Shown here piece after piece: positions 26,740-34,945 of a stretch of 64,000 nt of DNA (the stretch's first letter is position 1; the number at the start of each line of letters is the position of its first letter). A model generated the notes under the pieces. It was not told the DNA's origin, ran no database searches, and worked only from the letters and a program-made list of their open reading frames with translations. Source of the stretch: Vulcanisaeta thermophila (GTDB taxonomy: Archaea > Thermoproteota > Thermoprotei > Thermoproteales > Thermocladiaceae); assembly GCF_001748385.1 (NCBI RefSeq), contig NZ_BCLI01000001.1, positions 124,001 through 188,000 on the forward strand. Direction: 5' to 3'. The position numbers and the translations under genes are program-made.

Positions 26740-27320
26740 TGCGCTGTAAAAATCATCGTGACTATATCCTCAAAGAAGTAGTGGCTTCTCATTAAAACTA
26801 TCAACTTATAACCGCACTTACCAAGCCCTTCTACGGTGGCTTCCCAATTCGAGAGTGAGGATTGGGTGAGGATTATGTACCTAGCCTTATCCGTACATGC
26901 ACGGCTTATTAACTTGTCAATGACCAACCTACCGGTGGTTCCTCCGTATATCCTCCAATCCTCATGCCAATCACCAGGCAGGTAGGGTGGGTTACTGATT
27001 ATAATGCCGCCAATGCCTGATTTTAAGCAGTTAAGTGTGTCGCAGTTTATGAGGTCCACGTAGCCGTAAAGCCCCTCGCTTATTAAACTAGCCCTGGTAC
27101 TACGTAGTGCGTTAAGGTCCACATCCACCGCTATCCCATGGGGCTTATAACCCATCCCCAGTGCCCTAGTTATTCCCCTAATTATTAATATGCCCGTCCC
27201 AGTGCCCACGTCGATTATTGGGAAATCCCCCTCATTAATGAGCCCTGACCCCATGAGCCAATCAATTGCGTCGGCTGTTTGCCAAGTGTCCTCGGCGGGT
27301 GGGTATGGCTCATTAACCAT
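26736..27320 (-). CDS. PrmC/HemK-like protein methyltransferase (Mtq2 type)
   Basis: 194 residues. PPAEDTWQTADAIDWL at the N-terminus, motif I IIDVGTGTGILIIRGI, and catalytic NPPYLPG near residue 107 identify a HemK/Mtq2-type N5-glutamine methyltransferase. In archaea Mtq2-Trm112 methylates the GGQ glutamine of aRF1; the catalytic NPPY is present, but no Trm112 gene is in the window. IYGGTTGRLVIDKLI, usual for this group, follows NPPY. Confidence 0.88.
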   Translation of the reverse strand: MVNEPYPPAEDTWQTADAIDWLMGSGLINEGDFPIIDVGTGTGILIIRGITRALGMGYKPHGIAVDVDLNALRSTRASLISEGLYGYVDLINCDTLNCLKSGIGGIIISNPPYLPGDWHEDWRIYGGTTGRLVIDKLISRACTDKARYIILTQSSLSNWEATVEGLGKCGYKLIVLMRSHYFFEDIVTMIFTAH

Positions 27321-27365
27321 TTACCTGCGCATCCATAACCCGCTAATTAAGTTGTTGGGGTTGGG

Positions 27366-28181
27366 TTAGAAGAGTAGGAGGTATATTATGAGGGTTGGTA
27401 TTAGCAGTAGTAGTGTTTCGTAGAGTAATGGGTACTCAACAGGTTTACCCGTGAGTACGGATAGCACCGTGGCCAGTATGAATAGGCTGGATAGCATTAG
27501 TAGTACTCTTAGCACGGGGTCTATTATGGAGAGGGGCAGTGGGGGTAGTACTGGGCTTATTATCGCCATTATTGATGGGTAGAGCATCAATGGTATTAAC
27601 GACGCCAACACACCACTCACCAGCCTGAGGTCCACTATTATTCCGCCCAGCGCGTACCTATAAATGAGCAGGGCCACCCCAATATACGTGAGTAGGGATA
27701 TGGCACTAATTCCCTGGGTTAACGCTGGCTCGCCCTGTACGTAGAGGAGTAGGATTAATTTATAACCAGTGATTAACGAGACGGCGAGGCCGAAGGTTAT
27801 TAGTAGGATTGAGTAAATAAGCAACGTGCCTGGACCCAGCCTCAGCAGGTTCATGACCAATGGCCTTAGAAGCACTATGTTGGCCACCCTCTCAATACGG
27901 GTTTCCCCTAACTCCTCATTTGTTGATGCTGTGGATTTCAACTTCTCCATTATCGACCTGCCCTTATTTGTTATCCTCACGTACGGCCCATCCCTAACAA
28001 CCATCCCATTAACCCTGAGGATCTCGATATCGTAATAAAGGGATGATGTGGGTATGTTTAATAATTTCCTCAGGTCTGATATTTTCAGGGTGCCCATTTC
28101 CATGAGAACCTGGAGTATCTTAAGCCTTCTAGGTCTTAGCAATGATTCGTCAATGTCGTCACGCCCTATATCGCGGTTCAT
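27366..28181 (-). CDS. Winged-helix regulator fused to a membrane domain
   Basis: About 271 residues from the ATG at 28181, which has GGAGGT five bases upstream. Residues ~12-80 form an ArsR/PadR-like winged helix (RRLKILQVLMEMGTLKISDLRKLLNIPTSSLYYDIEIL, then VRITNKGRSIMEKL). After an acidic linker the C-terminal 160 residues have five or six hydrophobic segments (for example LGPGTLLIYSILLITFGLAVSL). This is a one-component membrane-bound transcription regulator. It is divergent from the gene at 28238 and shares its TATA box. Confidence 0.78.
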   Translation of the reverse strand: MNRDIGRDDIDESLLRPRRLKILQVLMEMGTLKISDLRKLLNIPTSSLYYDIEILRVNGMVVRDGPYVRITNKGRSIMEKLKSTASTNEELGETRIERVANIVLLRPLVMNLLRLGPGTLLIYSILLITFGLAVSLITGYKLILLLYVQGEPALTQGISAISLLTYIGVALLIYRYALGGIIVDLRLVSGVLASLIPLMLYPSIMAIISPVLPPLPLSIIDPVLRVLLMLSSLFILATVLSVLTGKPVEYPLLYETLLLLIPTLIIYLLLF

Positions 28182-28207
28182 TTTACCTCCACTTATTATG
28201 GAGTAAG

Positions 28208-28217
28208 TATTTAAAGG
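28208..28217. promoter_or_regulatory. Shared symmetric TATA box for two divergent genes
   Basis: TATTTAAAGG, whose TTTAAA core (28210-28215) reads the same on both strands. Its centre is 25-26 bases before the GTG at 28238 (plus) and 31-32 bases before the ATG at 28181 (minus, which also has a GGAGGT site). No other box of comparable quality lies in the 56-base gap. TBP itself binds such cores with little orientation preference; direction would depend on flanking BRE sequences. Confidence 0.55.
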
Positions 28218-28237
28218 TTCCTTGAGGATCATACTGT

Positions 28238-29089
28238 GTGGATGAGCTTGATAAGCTGAGGTCCTCATTGGTTGCGTACATTGTTAAGCAGGGTAGGGTC
28301 ACGCATCAGGATCTGCTTAAATGGGCGTCATCCAACAGGATTGGGTACCTAACGCTCTACCTGGTGCTCAATGACATTATCAAGGATAGGCGGTGGAGGG
28401 CTGGTGGTGAGTATGTAATAGCTTCATTTAAGGTTAATGGTGAGGAGCTGAAGTTGGTAATACCCACGAGCATAGAGGCATCATCTAAGCCCGTAAAATC
28501 AACGAGGGTCGAGAGGGAAAGGAAGCAGAGGCGTTCTAGAAGTGCCAATATACTTGAGATTGTGAGGAGTGATGAGCAGGAAACCACGAAGGCGACCCAG
28601 GAAAGCGAGGCCACGGGCCCGGCGGTTCAGGAGGTGCCCAGGGAGGGTGGTGTTGAGGAGGCTGGGAAGCCAAGCCTCGGGGCTGAGGGTGTTGGTGCGC
28701 AGTACGTGGTTAGTGCTGAGGATGTGGCTAAGGTTGATGTGACTAATATGGAGGTTAACACGTTCATGGAGGTGTTAAGGAGTGCTATTAACCAGGAGTT
28801 TATAGGTAACACGGACCTCGCGTACAAGGTTGCCATTGCGATGCTTAATTACCTGGGTAAGTACTGGAGCGTGGGTGAGCTTAGGCTTAAGATTGATGTT
28901 GCGAAGCAAGTGGTGGGGCGAGTGGATGAGGGGATTGTTAGGATTGAGGATGGGGTTTTGAGGATTTTGAGGAGGATGGGTATTATTGAGGTTGTGGAGC
29001 CGGGCGTGGTTAATAGGGTTAAGGAGCTGCCCAGGGACTTTGTTAAGGTTAGGCTTGACTTCATCCTGGATAGTAATAAGCAATCATGA
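28238..29089 (+). CDS. Protein with two winged-helix-like domains joined by an acidic linker
   Basis: 283 residues from a GTG start. Residues 1-70 look like a winged helix (LVAYIVKQGRVTHQDLLKWASS ... LYLVLNDIIKDRRW). About 85-165 is charged and low-complexity (ERERKQRRSR; then TTKATQESEAT, GGVEEAGK). Residues 170-283 form a second helical/winged domain (MLNYLGKYWSVGELRLKIDVAKQVVG ... ILRRMGIIEVVEPGVVNRVKEL). I do not recognise the family; a role in DNA binding or chromatin is plausible. It overlaps the convergent S25e gene by six bases. Confidence 0.65.
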   Translation: MDELDKLRSSLVAYIVKQGRVTHQDLLKWASSNRIGYLTLYLVLNDIIKDRRWRAGGEYVIASFKVNGEELKLVIPTSIEASSKPVKSTRVERERKQRRSRSANILEIVRSDEQETTKATQESEATGPAVQEVPREGGVEEAGKPSLGAEGVGAQYVVSAEDVAKVDVTNMEVNTFMEVLRSAINQEFIGNTDLAYKVAIAMLNYLGKYWSVGELRLKIDVAKQVVGRVDEGIVRIEDGVLRILRRMGIIEVVEPGVVNRVKELPRDFVKVRLDFILDSNKQS

Positions 29090-29428
29090 GGCGCCCTTAA
29101 GGTTGCTAGGTGCCGTGTAAATCTCGGTCCTATGACCCTTAGACACTAACACAAGGGATCCCTTACTCGCAAGGGCCCTTAGTACCTGGAATGCGGTGCT
29201 CATCTTTATGTTATACTTAGAGGCCACCAGGTACGGCGTAACGTAATCCCACTTAACCACGTCCTTCTCAATATCGCTCAACAACTTGGGATCCACAAGT
29301 GAGGACTTAACCACCTGCCTCTCCTCCACAACCTTCTTACCCTTACCCGCAGGTTTGGCCTGCGCCGCCTGCTGCTTCTCCTGCTTTTTAGCTAATTGTG
29401 ACAGGGTTGGTTTCTTTTTTCCACCCAT
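29084..29428 (-). CDS. rps25e: 30S ribosomal protein S25e
   Basis: 114 residues from the ATG at 29428 (MGGKKKPTLSQLAKKQ), the canonical archaeal N-terminus; box TTTATAAAG near 29455 is 26 bases upstream. The Lys/Gln/Ala-rich extension (about 1-45) is followed by the S25e winged-helix: VDPKLLSDIEKDV, YVTPYLVASKYNIKMSTAFQVLRALASKGSL, VSKGHRTEIY. S25e is an archaeal-eukaryotic small-subunit protein near the mRNA exit side. Confidence 0.95.
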   Translation of the reverse strand: MGGKKKPTLSQLAKKQEKQQAAQAKPAGKGKKVVEERQVVKSSLVDPKLLSDIEKDVVKWDYVTPYLVASKYNIKMSTAFQVLRALASKGSLVLVSKGHRTEIYTAPSNLKGAS

Positions 29429-29551
29429 CGACACATAGGCTGCGGGGCCCTTTATAAACATTTTACCACCCTGTGACCATTGGGTAACCACTGCGTATTA
29501 TGTCTATGGCTATTGGAAAGGTTTTTTAAGTGGTTTTAAAAATCATAAGCA

Positions 29552-30151
29552 ATGGCAAACCCTACTTATCGTATTGAGAACATAGTGGCTACGGTAAACC
29601 TGGGGGTTGATTTAGACCTAGACAAACTTGCCGAAAGACTACCCGCCGCTGAGTACAACCCTGAGCAATTCCCAGGGCTTATCCTGAGGCTTCAGAAACC
29701 CAAGATATCTGCATTGATATTCAGGACTGGGAAGATGGTGTGCACGGGGGCTAAGAGTGAGAATGAGCTTAAGAAGGCTGTTAAGGAGTTGGTTAGGTTG
29801 TTGAATGAGCATGGTGCTGACATACCAATATCGCCCGAGATTCAGGTACAGAATATAGTGGCGTCTGGAAACCTACACGCTGAGGTTGACATAGAAAAGG
29901 CCGCGTTAATGCTTGAGAATTCCATGTACGAGCCCGAGCAATTCCCGGGGCTCATCTACAGGATGGACGATCCCAAGGTGGTCCTCCTGATCTTCAGTTC
30001 CGGAAAGATAGTGTGCACGGGAGCCAAGAAGGAGGTTCAGGTAAAGGATGCCGTGACCAAGATACACAGCACCCTAAAGGAGATAGGGGCACTATATGAG
30101 GAGGTTGTAACAGGGGCCGAGGTTGGTGGTGAGGAAGAGGAGGAAGTATGA
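29552..30151 (+). CDS. tbp: TATA-box-binding protein (TBP)
   Basis: 199 residues. Two direct repeats of about 90 residues are obvious: IENIVATVNLGVDLDLDKLA ... YNPEQFPGLILRLQKPKISALIFRTGKMVCTGAK and its second copy VQNIVASGNLHAEVDIEKAA ... YEPEQFPGLIYRMDDP ... IFSSGKIVCTGAK. These form the saddle that binds and bends box A. The C-terminus is a strongly acidic tail (EEVVTGAEVGGEEEEEV), as in some other archaeal TBPs. It heads a tight cluster: the next gene starts seven bases after its stop. Box TTTTTAAG near 29524 is its own TATA. Confidence 0.98.
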   Translation: MANPTYRIENIVATVNLGVDLDLDKLAERLPAAEYNPEQFPGLILRLQKPKISALIFRTGKMVCTGAKSENELKKAVKELVRLLNEHGADIPISPEIQVQNIVASGNLHAEVDIEKAALMLENSMYEPEQFPGLIYRMDDPKVVLLIFSSGKIVCTGAKKEVQVKDAVTKIHSTLKEIGALYEEVVTGAEVGGEEEEEV

Positions 30152-30157
30152 TTGACT

Positions 30158-30841
30158 ATGCAGCCCGAGGCAGTACCAATAATTAAAAGCCCCGAGGACG
30201 CCTCCAACCTGTTATTCACGGGTAAGGTTGCGATTGAGGTTGGGGAACCTGCTGACGTGGAGTTGATCAGTGCCAGGGCTAGGTACCTGGGTAAGGAGGT
30301 AATGGCCATAGGCCAGGTTGGGATTGCGAGGTTTCTTCACGAAGTCCCCGGCGTTAGGTGGGTCATCATTGTTAATTCAATGGATGGCAGTACATGGCTT
30401 AGGTACCTAACAAACCTGGTCAATGTGATACCCGGCATCACACTGGACCTCCTAATGAGGTACATAGACCTAAAACCACAGCTCCTCAACATACCCAGTG
30501 AGTTATTCCTTGACCCTGTGATCGCAATGGGTGGTGCGCACATGGTGCCCCTGGAGGTTCCCGATAGGGTGGTTAGGTGGATTAGTGAGTTTATAGACTC
30601 GGGTGGTGATTTATACCTGAGACTTAGGGGTAATATTAAGGATTTGAATTTAATCTCAAGATCGCGTCTCCTAATAGTGGATAATAAGGACTTGGCGGAG
30701 TTGTACAATAGGATGATTAAGGTAAGGCCCCCTGAGTTAATTATAAGGTCAGGGTGTGATTTTTGCGGTGCTAATGATGCACTATGCATTTTAACATGCC
30801 CTGAGGTGGAATTAATTAGGGAATTATCAATAACCCACTAG
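30158..30841 (+). CDS. Hypothetical protein with C-terminal four-Cys site, TBP operon
   Basis: About 227 residues; ATG at 30158 (a TTG at 30152 directly abuts the TBP stop). The N-terminal 190 residues are alpha/beta without a family I recognise. The C-terminus carries SGCDFCGANDALCILTC, a C-x2-C-x7-C-x3-C arrangement able to bind zinc or an Fe-S cluster. It sits between tbp and hjc, and its stop overlaps the hjc start by one base, so the three are surely cotranscribed. A link to transcription or DNA repair is inference from position. Confidence 0.7.
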   Translation: MQPEAVPIIKSPEDASNLLFTGKVAIEVGEPADVELISARARYLGKEVMAIGQVGIARFLHEVPGVRWVIIVNSMDGSTWLRYLTNLVNVIPGITLDLLMRYIDLKPQLLNIPSELFLDPVIAMGGAHMVPLEVPDRVVRWISEFIDSGGDLYLRLRGNIKDLNLISRSRLLIVDNKDLAELYNRMIKVRPPELIIRSGCDFCGANDALCILTCPEVELIRELSITH

Positions 30842-31302
30842 TGATATTTTGGGATAAAGCCCATAAACTTCCCAGTGCTGATCAACGCGTGAACCCCAAG
30901 AGTAAGGGTTCGGCGCATGAGAGGGCGCTAGCCAATAGGCTTTGGGAGGCTGGGCTTGCGGTGCTTAGGGGCTGTTCCTCAGGCGGTGGTGTTAGGAGGA
31001 GGTTCGTCCCGGACATAGTGGCCATGGGCAGGGGCTTCATTTTAATAATCGAGGCTAAGTACAGGGCTGAACCCACCCCAGTGAGGATCGAGGGTGAGAA
31101 GGTGAGGAAGCTCCTGGAGTTTGCCAGGAGGTCCGGCGGTGATGCGTACGTAGCCGTTAAGTACGGGCGCGATGACTGGCGCTTCATACCAGTGAGCGCC
31201 GAGGACGATATGGTGATAAGGCCCGAGGACCTTGTCAACGCGCCAACCCTTGAGCAGTTAATTAGTAAGTACGTTAGTAAGTCCATAATGGATTTCCTCT
31301 AA
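30841..31302 (+). CDS. hjc: Holliday junction resolvase Hjc
   Basis: 153 residues from a GTG sharing its first base with the previous stop. SKGSAHERALANRLWEAGLAVLRG contains the first catalytic Glu; FVPDIVAMGRGFILIIEAKYR provides the PD...ExK nuclease core (PDIV and EAK). SGGG(V)RRRF is a conserved flexible loop. The N-terminal 20 residues (IFWDKAHKLPSADQ) extend beyond the usual archaeal Hjc start. Hjc dimers cut four-way junctions symmetrically during recombination, working after RadA, which is at 51972 in this window. Confidence 0.94.
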   Translation: MIFWDKAHKLPSADQRVNPKSKGSAHERALANRLWEAGLAVLRGCSSGGGVRRRFVPDIVAMGRGFILIIEAKYRAEPTPVRIEGEKVRKLLEFARRSGGDAYVAVKYGRDDWRFIPVSAEDDMVIRPEDLVNAPTLEQLISKYVSKSIMDFL

Positions 31303-31341
31303 TGAGTAATAATTAATAACCTCCCAGGGGTAGTATATATA

Positions 31342-31623
31342 ATGAGTCATGAGTTGCAACGTGAGATTAAGGCCATGGTTGATGAATTCCTCAAGAGGGC
31401 GGAGCCCAAGTCCCTGAGGTACACCAGGATTAGTGTTAAGGAGGTGGGTGGGTCCACTAACGTGTACATTAAGATTTACCTGGAATCACCCATCAGGCTC
31501 AACACGCTCAATGAGTTGGTGAGGAATTTATCGGTTAAGTACGGTGTGTCCATGGAGTCCTTCGCAATATACCCACCCCATGCCAGGGCCATTAGGGTAT
31601 CATTTAGTATGGCTAAGAAGTAA
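31342..31623 (+). CDS. Small conserved hypothetical protein
   Basis: 93 residues, alpha/beta with a beta-rich middle (RISVKEVGGSTNVYIKIYLESP) and a helix (TLNELVRNLSVKYGVSMESF). It has no membrane segment and no metal motif. A C-terminal RAIRVSFSMAKK tail is basic. It follows hjc by 39 bases and precedes the metallo-beta-lactamase fold hydrolase by 35. Unknown family. Confidence 0.6.
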   Translation: MSHELQREIKAMVDEFLKRAEPKSLRYTRISVKEVGGSTNVYIKIYLESPIRLNTLNELVRNLSVKYGVSMESFAIYPPHARAIRVSFSMAKK

Positions 31624-31658
31624 AACTTAATTACCAAAGGTAATTAATACGCGGTGAT

Positions 31659-32348
31659 ATGGCGTCCCAATCATACATTAGGTGGTTGGGTCATGCAGCA
31701 TTTGAGGTGTCTGTTGGTGGTAAGAAAATACTGATTGACCCGTGGATTTCAAACCCACTATCACCGGTAACCCTCAGCGAAATAACCCACGTGGATTACA
31801 TACTAATCACGCACGACCACTTCGACCACCTTGGCGAGGCCGTGGATATTGCCAAGAAGACCAACGCAACGGTTGTTGGGGTCTTCGAGTTGGTTAATTA
31901 CCTTGGTGAGCAGGGTGTTAAGAATACCATTGGCATGAATGTGGGTGGGTCTGTGAAGTTGACCAGTGAGATCGAGGTATACGTAACGCCCGCGCTCCAT
32001 AGCTCCTCCAGGGGAGTCCCCGTGGGCTTTATAATAAGAGCGCCCGAGGGCACCCTATACCATGCCGGCGATACTGGCTTGTTCAGTGAGATGGAGTTGT
32101 TGGGTAAGTTGTTCAGGATTGACGTAGCCATGCTACCCATAGGCAGCCTCTTCACCATGGACCCAAGGCAGGCCGCGTACGCATTAACGTTGTTGAGGCC
32201 TAGGGCTGCCATACCCATGCACTACAACACGTTCCCAGACATAAAGCAGGACCCAAATCAGTTTAAGGAGTTGGCCGAATCCTTACTACCTGATATTAAG
32301 GTTTTCATACTCAAGCCAGGGGATTCTGTGCAACTACCCATTAAGTAA
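31659..32348 (+). CDS. UPF0173-type metal-dependent hydrolase (metallo-beta-lactamase fold)
   Basis: 229 residues, the family's usual length. WLGHAAFEV and KILIDPWISNPLSP at the N-terminus, THDHFDHLG (HxHxDH metal motif), YHAGDTGLFSEME and PMHYNTFPDI at the C-terminus match the UlaG/YtkL-like UPF0173 group. The substrate is unknown; relatives act on lactones or phosphodiester-type compounds. Confidence 0.92.
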   Translation: MASQSYIRWLGHAAFEVSVGGKKILIDPWISNPLSPVTLSEITHVDYILITHDHFDHLGEAVDIAKKTNATVVGVFELVNYLGEQGVKNTIGMNVGGSVKLTSEIEVYVTPALHSSSRGVPVGFIIRAPEGTLYHAGDTGLFSEMELLGKLFRIDVAMLPIGSLFTMDPRQAAYALTLLRPRAAIPMHYNTFPDIKQDPNQFKELAESLLPDIKVFILKPGDSVQLPIK

Positions 32349-32415
32349 TCGACTTAAAGGTTTCGGTGATGGGGTTAATATTTAAATTAATCTCGAAGCT
32401 TGATACGTGATTGCC

Positions 32416-33795
32416 ATGGAGAGTTATGACGTGGTGGTGGTTGGTGCTGGGTCCGCAGGGTCCTACGCGGCGTACCTACTTGCCAAGGCTGGGTTGAGCG
32501 TGGCTTTAGTTGAGATGAAGAGTAGGGACAGGGTTTTCAAGGTCACTGGGGATGCGATTGGTGAGCATCATATCAATAGGATGGCCATAAAGCCCCCCAG
32601 TAACGTGTTTATGATAAAGTACGAGGGGGCTGAGCTCTATAGCCCTGATATGTCGGTTAAGTACGTAGTGCTGGGTAAGGGCTATGGTCTTGATATGGGG
32701 AAGTGGGCACGTTGGTTAATAGGGGAGGCTGAGAGGGCTGGTGTCACTGTTCTAGATAACCATAAGGTTCAGGGCCCCATTATTGAGAATGGTAAAGTGG
32801 TGGGTGTTAGGGTCCTTAAACCTGACGGTAGTATTGAGGATTTAATGTCAAAGGTGGTCCTTGACGCCAGCGGTGTTGGTGCGGTGGTTAGGAGTAGGTT
32901 GCCCCGTGAGTGGTGGATTTCAGAACCACTCCTACCCGAGGACGCATCGCACGCCTTTAGGGAGATTATAGAGGTTGACTACGACATCGAGAGGCCAGAG
33001 TACATAAAGATTTACCTAGACGCTAACGTGGCACCTGGGGGTTACTGGTGGTTATTCCCAAAGAGTAGGAATACCATGAATATTGGGCTGGGGCTTTGGG
33101 GGAAGCTCAGTGAGGAGCTTGGGCTAAACCCAAGGCATAACTACGAGAAGTACCTCATGAATAGTAACTACACCAGGGGTAGGCGTGTAATACACGTGGG
33201 TGGAGGCATAGTACCCACTAGGCGCCCATTACCATCACTGGTGGGTAATGGCGTGCTTGCGGCTGGCGATGCCGCGGTAACCGTGAACCCAGTCCACGGT
33301 GGTGGCATCGGCCCCGCATTACTATCCGCGGAGCTTGCGTCAAAGGCCATAATCGAGGCCTTTGAGAAGGGTGATTACTCAGAGTCAGGTCTTTGGAGGT
33401 ATAACCTGGAGTACCTCAGGGCTTACGGGATAAAGCAGGCAATGCTTGATGTATTTAGGCTCATGCTCCAAACACTGACCAATGATCAATTAAACAGGGG
33501 CTTAAGGGCTAGGTTACTCACGGAGGACGAGGTCCTCGAGATATCCGAGAAGGGCACCCTGGAACTCTCACTGTTCCAAAAAATAAAGGTTGGTCTTAGG
33601 TTGATGAGAGTGCCTGATGTGGCTTCGAAGCTCAGGTTGGCGCTTAGGTATATGGGTGAGGTTAAGGCATTATATAGTGAGTACCCCAGCGAGCCCCGTG
33701 GTTTACCACAATGGTATAGTAGGTTAGTGGATCTTTACAGAAGGTACGCAGGTGATCTTGGGATAACCCTAAAGTGGGTTTCCCAGAGGTTTTAA
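32416..33795 (+). CDS. Geranylgeranyl reductase family FAD-dependent enzyme
   Basis: About 459 residues from the ATG at 32416 (box ATATTTAAATT near 32385). [22 protein letters not shown] and a typical [11 protein letters not shown] come early; [22 protein letters not shown] is the second FAD block. Archaeal members hydrogenate the isoprenoid chains of membrane lipids (digeranylgeranylglycerophospholipid reductase) or menaquinone tails. Its stop overlaps the convergent MtnA-like gene by four bases. Confidence 0.87.
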   Translation: MESYDVVVVGAGSAGSYAAYLLAKAGLSVALVEMKSRDRVFKVTGDAIGEHHINRMAIKPPSNVFMIKYEGAELYSPDMSVKYVVLGKGYGLDMGKWARWLIGEAERAGVTVLDNHKVQGPIIENGKVVGVRVLKPDGSIEDLMSKVVLDASGVGAVVRSRLPREWWISEPLLPEDASHAFREIIEVDYDIERPEYIKIYLDANVAPGGYWWLFPKSRNTMNIGLGLWGKLSEELGLNPRHNYEKYLMNSNYTRGRRVIHVGGGIVPTRRPLPSLVGNGVLAAGDAAVTVNPVHGGGIGPALLSAELASKAIIEAFEKGDYSESGLWRYNLEYLRAYGIKQAMLDVFRLMLQTLTNDQLNRGLRARLLTEDEVLEISEKGTLELSLFQKIKVGLRLMRVPDVASKLRLALRYMGEVKALYSEYPSEPRGLPQWYSRLVDLYRRYAGDLGITLKWVSQRF

Positions 33796-34901
33796 ATATC
33801 CCCACCAATTATCCTCGGCACATTCTTCTCGAAGGGAGGGTAGATTATTCCCTTCTCAGTTATGAGGGCTGTCACGTACTTAGGCGGCGTTACGTCAAAG
33901 ACTGGGTTGAAGACCCTAACGTTATCAAGGGTTATGGGGACGCCCCTTATCTTCCTAACCTCATCCGGATCCCTCTCCTCAATCTTAACATCATCAACAC
34001 TACTCCTCAGGTCGAAGGTTGATGATGGAGCCACTGCGTAGAATGGTATACCCAGTTCATGGGCTATCACGGCCTCCTTAAACGTACCAATCTTATTAAA
34101 CACATGACCATCCCTCAGTATCCTGTCTGCACCAACCATCACGCTACTGACCATGCCCTTGTACATGACGTAGCCGACCGCCGTGTCCGTGATCAGGGTA
34201 ACGGGTATACCATCAGCCATTAATTCATAGACCGTTAGCCTGGCTCCCTGAAGCCATGGCCTAGTCTCGGGCGCTATTACGGATACCCTAATGCCCAGTG
34301 CGTGGGCAACCCTCACGGGCGCGGTTGCTGTGCCTATACCAGTCCCAGTGGCCAGTCCACCTGCGTTGCACTGGGTTAGTATTGTATCGCCGTCGTTGAT
34401 CTTCTCCAGCCCGTAAAGCCCCATCTTAAGCTCGGCCTCGAACTCCTCATCAAATATCCTATTAGCCTCAACCTTAAGCACCTCAACCAACTCCTTAACG
34501 CTCCTCACCTCACCATCATGCACCGCCTTCTCGGCCCTCAGGAGCATCCTGTTAGTGGCCCAGAAGAGGTTTTGGGCCGTGGGCCTTGCCCTGTTAAGTA
34601 CATCCCTAGCCCTGCCCAGCTCCTTAATCGCCTCATCAAGCGTTGATGCCCTTCCGTGAGCCACGGCAAGCACCATGCCGTAAGCCGCGGTAATCCCTAT
34701 TGCAGGGGCACCCCTGACTATCATTTCCCTAATGGCGTTTGCAGTGGAGTCCGGGTCCCTAATCTCAACATAGACTTCCTCAAAGGGTAGCTTCCTCTGG
34801 TCAAGCAGTAATAATGTATTGTCCTCGTCCCTCCATATTATTGGTTTCATTTTTAACTTTGGTCGTATTATTTGCTTTAACTCTTCAATACTAATCTTCA
34901 T
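33792..34901 (-). CDS. mtnA: S-methyl-5-thioribose-1-phosphate isomerase-like (MtnA family)
   Basis: About 369 residues from the ATG at 34901; box CTTTAAATT near 34926 is 25 bases upstream. [38 protein letters not shown] and [17 protein letters not shown] (with the catalytic Cys), and later MVGADRI (catalytic Asp) are the MtnA blocks. The enzyme isomerises methylthioribose-1-phosphate in methionine salvage; archaeal homologues can also be ribose-1,5-bisphosphate isomerases, but the length and N-terminal domain favour MtnA. Confidence 0.9.
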   Translation of the reverse strand: MKISIEELKQIIRPKLKMKPIIWRDEDNTLLLLDQRKLPFEEVYVEIRDPDSTANAIREMIVRGAPAIGITAAYGMVLAVAHGRASTLDEAIKELGRARDVLNRARPTAQNLFWATNRMLLRAEKAVHDGEVRSVKELVEVLKVEANRIFDEEFEAELKMGLYGLEKINDGDTILTQCNAGGLATGTGIGTATAPVRVAHALGIRVSVIAPETRPWLQGARLTVYELMADGIPVTLITDTAVGYVMYKGMVSSVMVGADRILRDGHVFNKIGTFKEAVIAHELGIPFYAVAPSSTFDLRSSVDDVKIEERDPDEVRKIRGVPITLDNVRVFNPVFDVTPPKYVTALITEKGIIYPPFEKNVPRIIGGDI

Positions 34902-34945
34902 AATGAAGGGAGGGACCACCACTGAATTTAAAGGTTTCCCCTAAC

